Of a stretch of DNA of 6,225 bases, positions 5,550 through 6,225 are shown one piece after another (position 1 is the stretch's first letter; every line of letters begins with the position of its first letter). Source of the stretch: Bacteroidota bacterium (lineage in GTDB: Bacteria > Bacteroidota > Bacteroidia > Flavobacteriales_F > PHOS-HE28); assembly GCA_023418095.1 (NCBI GenBank), contig JAEZDL010000252.1:1-6225 (forward strand), in the 5' to 3' direction. Under the pieces are notes generated by a model that saw only the letters and a list, made by a program, of their open reading frames with translations, made no database searches and was not told where the DNA came from. Made by a program: the position numbers and the translations under genes.

Positions 5550-5565
5550 CCCGGACCGATCCGAT

Positions 5566-5715
5566 TCAGGCCTTGCCGAGGATCTTGAACATACCTGTGC
5601 CGCAAGTGGGGCAGGTGCCCTTCATCGCCTTGCGGCCATTGGCCATTTCAACCTCTTTGGCATCCTTCATTTCGCGCTTCGCCTTGCACTTTACACAGTA
5701 AGCTTCAACCGCCAT
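5566..5715 (-). CDS. Small four-cysteine zinc-ribbon protein (DUF5679-like)
   Basis: This 49-residue protein has two CxxC knuckles, YCVKCKAK (Cys7, Cys10) and GTCPTCGTGMFK (Cys35, Cys38), enough to bind one zinc ion. Between them lies a charged linker, REMKDAKEVEMANGRKAMK. The pattern AYCVKC...(E)MK.....NGR.A.KG.CP.CG..MFKI matches, from memory, the short widespread family DUF5679, whose function is unknown. The ATG at 5715 is chosen because the protein then begins as family members do. The in-frame TTG at 5826 would add 37 unrelated residues. Upstream of the ATG is an A-rich tract instead of a Shine-Dalgarno site. The gene appears monocistronic, with about 115 bp to the gene before it and 130 bp to cysQ. 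A role in nucleic-acid or protein binding is possible but not shown. Confidence 0.85.
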   Translation of the reverse strand: MAVEAYCVKCKAKREMKDAKEVEMANGRKAMKGTCPTCGTGMFKILGKA

Positions 5716-5745
5716 GGTATATGTTTTTTTGATGGAATTGGAGTT

Positions 5746-5753
5746 CCAAGATA
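5746..5753 (-). promoter_or_regulatory. Putative -7 element upstream of the zinc-ribbon gene
   Basis: On the minus strand TATCTTGG matches TAnnTTTG at all but one position, 30 nt before the ATG at 5715. No matching -33 box was found, so this is tentative. Confidence 0.25.
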
Positions 5754-5830
5754 AGGGCGATCCGAAGCGGATGATACCCTCGAGCCTTCCGATCAGCTTC
5801 CGGCCGGGTTCCACCAAGTGGCTCAAAGCC

Positions 5831-6225
5831 TCATCGGGCCGAGGCTTCCGCAGTCTTCCGCCGCCAGAAGATGAAGCCGTTCTTCCGGCCGGTCTCCTCG
5901 AAGTTTCCGATCGCGATCACCTCCTGTTCCGCTGTGATCTTGCTCACACCATACACAGGCACATTCACATCGCCGTGCTTCAGCCATTGCTCATCATGAG
6001 ATTCGCTGTGGATCGGCGGTGGTCTTCTCGTGTAGAAGAGATGCGCGTAACTTTTGAAGAACAACGGCATCGTGTAGCTCACTTCATTCTGCCGCTCCTC
6101 ATAGAATTCGATCGCGGCACGTTGCGAATACGCTTCTATCCGGTTGATGAAGAAGTAGAGCGTGATGGTGACAAAGAGCGCTGAGCCGATGAAGAGCGTG
6201 AGGATACTCTGCTTGAAAAGGGACT
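5831..6225 (-). CDS. C-terminal part of a membrane protein, possibly a GT39/ArnT-like glycosyltransferase
   Basis: The frame is open from the right edge of the window to a TGA at 5831-5833, giving the last 130 residues; the true start is outside. An internal GTG at 6082 is not a credible start because the frame continues upstream of it. Counted from the edge, residues ~7-26 (ILTLFIGSALFVTITLYFFI) form a hydrophobic membrane segment. After it comes a soluble region with YSQRAAIEFYEE, FKSYAHLFYTRRPPP, EQWLKHGDVNVPVYGVSK and a C-terminal GRKNGFIFWRR. One terminal membrane helix followed by a soluble tail with an FKSYAHLFYT and VPVY pattern resembles, from memory, the C-terminal domain of Bacteroidota PMT/ArnT-type (GT39) glycosyltransferases, which transfer sugars from polyprenyl-phosphate donors. 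That call is an inference; the catalytic part is not in the window. Confidence 0.6.
   Translation of the reverse strand, partial: SLFKQSILTLFIGSALFVTITLYFFINRIEAYSQRAAIEFYEERQNEVSYTMPLFFKSYAHLFYTRRPPPIHSESHDEQWLKHGDVNVPVYGVSKITAEQEVIAIGNFEETGRKNGFIFWRRKTAEASAR

Noticed and set aside
5516..5754. Small plus-strand gene at 5518-5754
   Set aside because: It is antisense to the zinc-ribbon gene, whose four cysteines and spacing are clear. It has no recognisable motif.
5716..5826. Extended zinc-ribbon protein from a TTG at 5826
   Set aside because: The added 37 residues do not resemble the family and would remove the leader and promoter region. The ATG at 5715 gives a complete family-length protein.

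Overview
The window looks like chromosomal DNA of a Bacteroidota bacterium, most likely a relative of the Flavobacteriales with a fairly high GC content (mid-50s % by eye). The evidence is indirect. Several genes carry a TAnnTTTG-like -7 promoter element just upstream of the start codon, and Shine-Dalgarno sequences are absent. The small zinc-ribbon, SRAP and short-form S-adenosylhomocysteine hydrolase proteins read like Bacteroidota versions. Intergenic gaps hold 7-bp-period repeats. The lineage is an inference and was not tested by any search.

All supported genes lie on the minus strand, so transcription runs from high to low coordinates. In that order: (1) the C-terminal part of a membrane protein cut by the window edge (5831-6225); (2) a 49-residue four-cysteine zinc-ribbon protein (5566-5715); (3) cysQ, a 3'(2'),5'-bisphosphate nucleotidase (4596-5435); (4) gmd, GDP-mannose 4,6-dehydratase with an unusual Lys/Ala-rich N-terminal tail (3381-4589); (5) a 98-bp gap full of heptad repeats and inverted repeats; (6) fcl, GDP-L-fucose synthase (2344-3282), followed by an intrinsic terminator (2291-2320); (7) an SRAP/HMCES/YedK-type abasic-site protein (1575-2261); (8) ahcY, S-adenosylhomocysteine hydrolase (253-1578), whose start overlaps the SRAP stop as ATGA; (9) a strong intrinsic terminator (187-221); (10) a gene-free stretch to the left edge (1-186) with a heptad repeat and a GATC cluster.

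The genes form two likely transcription units. cysQ-gmd-fcl makes GDP-L-fucose from GDP-mannose and removes PAP, which could fit synthesis of a fucosylated, possibly sulfated, surface glycan. SRAP-ahcY pairs a DNA-damage protein with recycling of SAH, the product inhibitor of methyltransferases; ahcY probably also has its own promoter inside the end of the SRAP gene.

I found no CRISPR array, mobile element, RNA gene or clearly new multi-gene system. The genes are mostly housekeeping or accessory metabolism. The more unusual signals are the heptad-repeat module inside the fucose operon, the basic tail on GMD, a Trp-to-Cys change in the SRAP core, the likely leaderless starts, and a marked excess of GATC.
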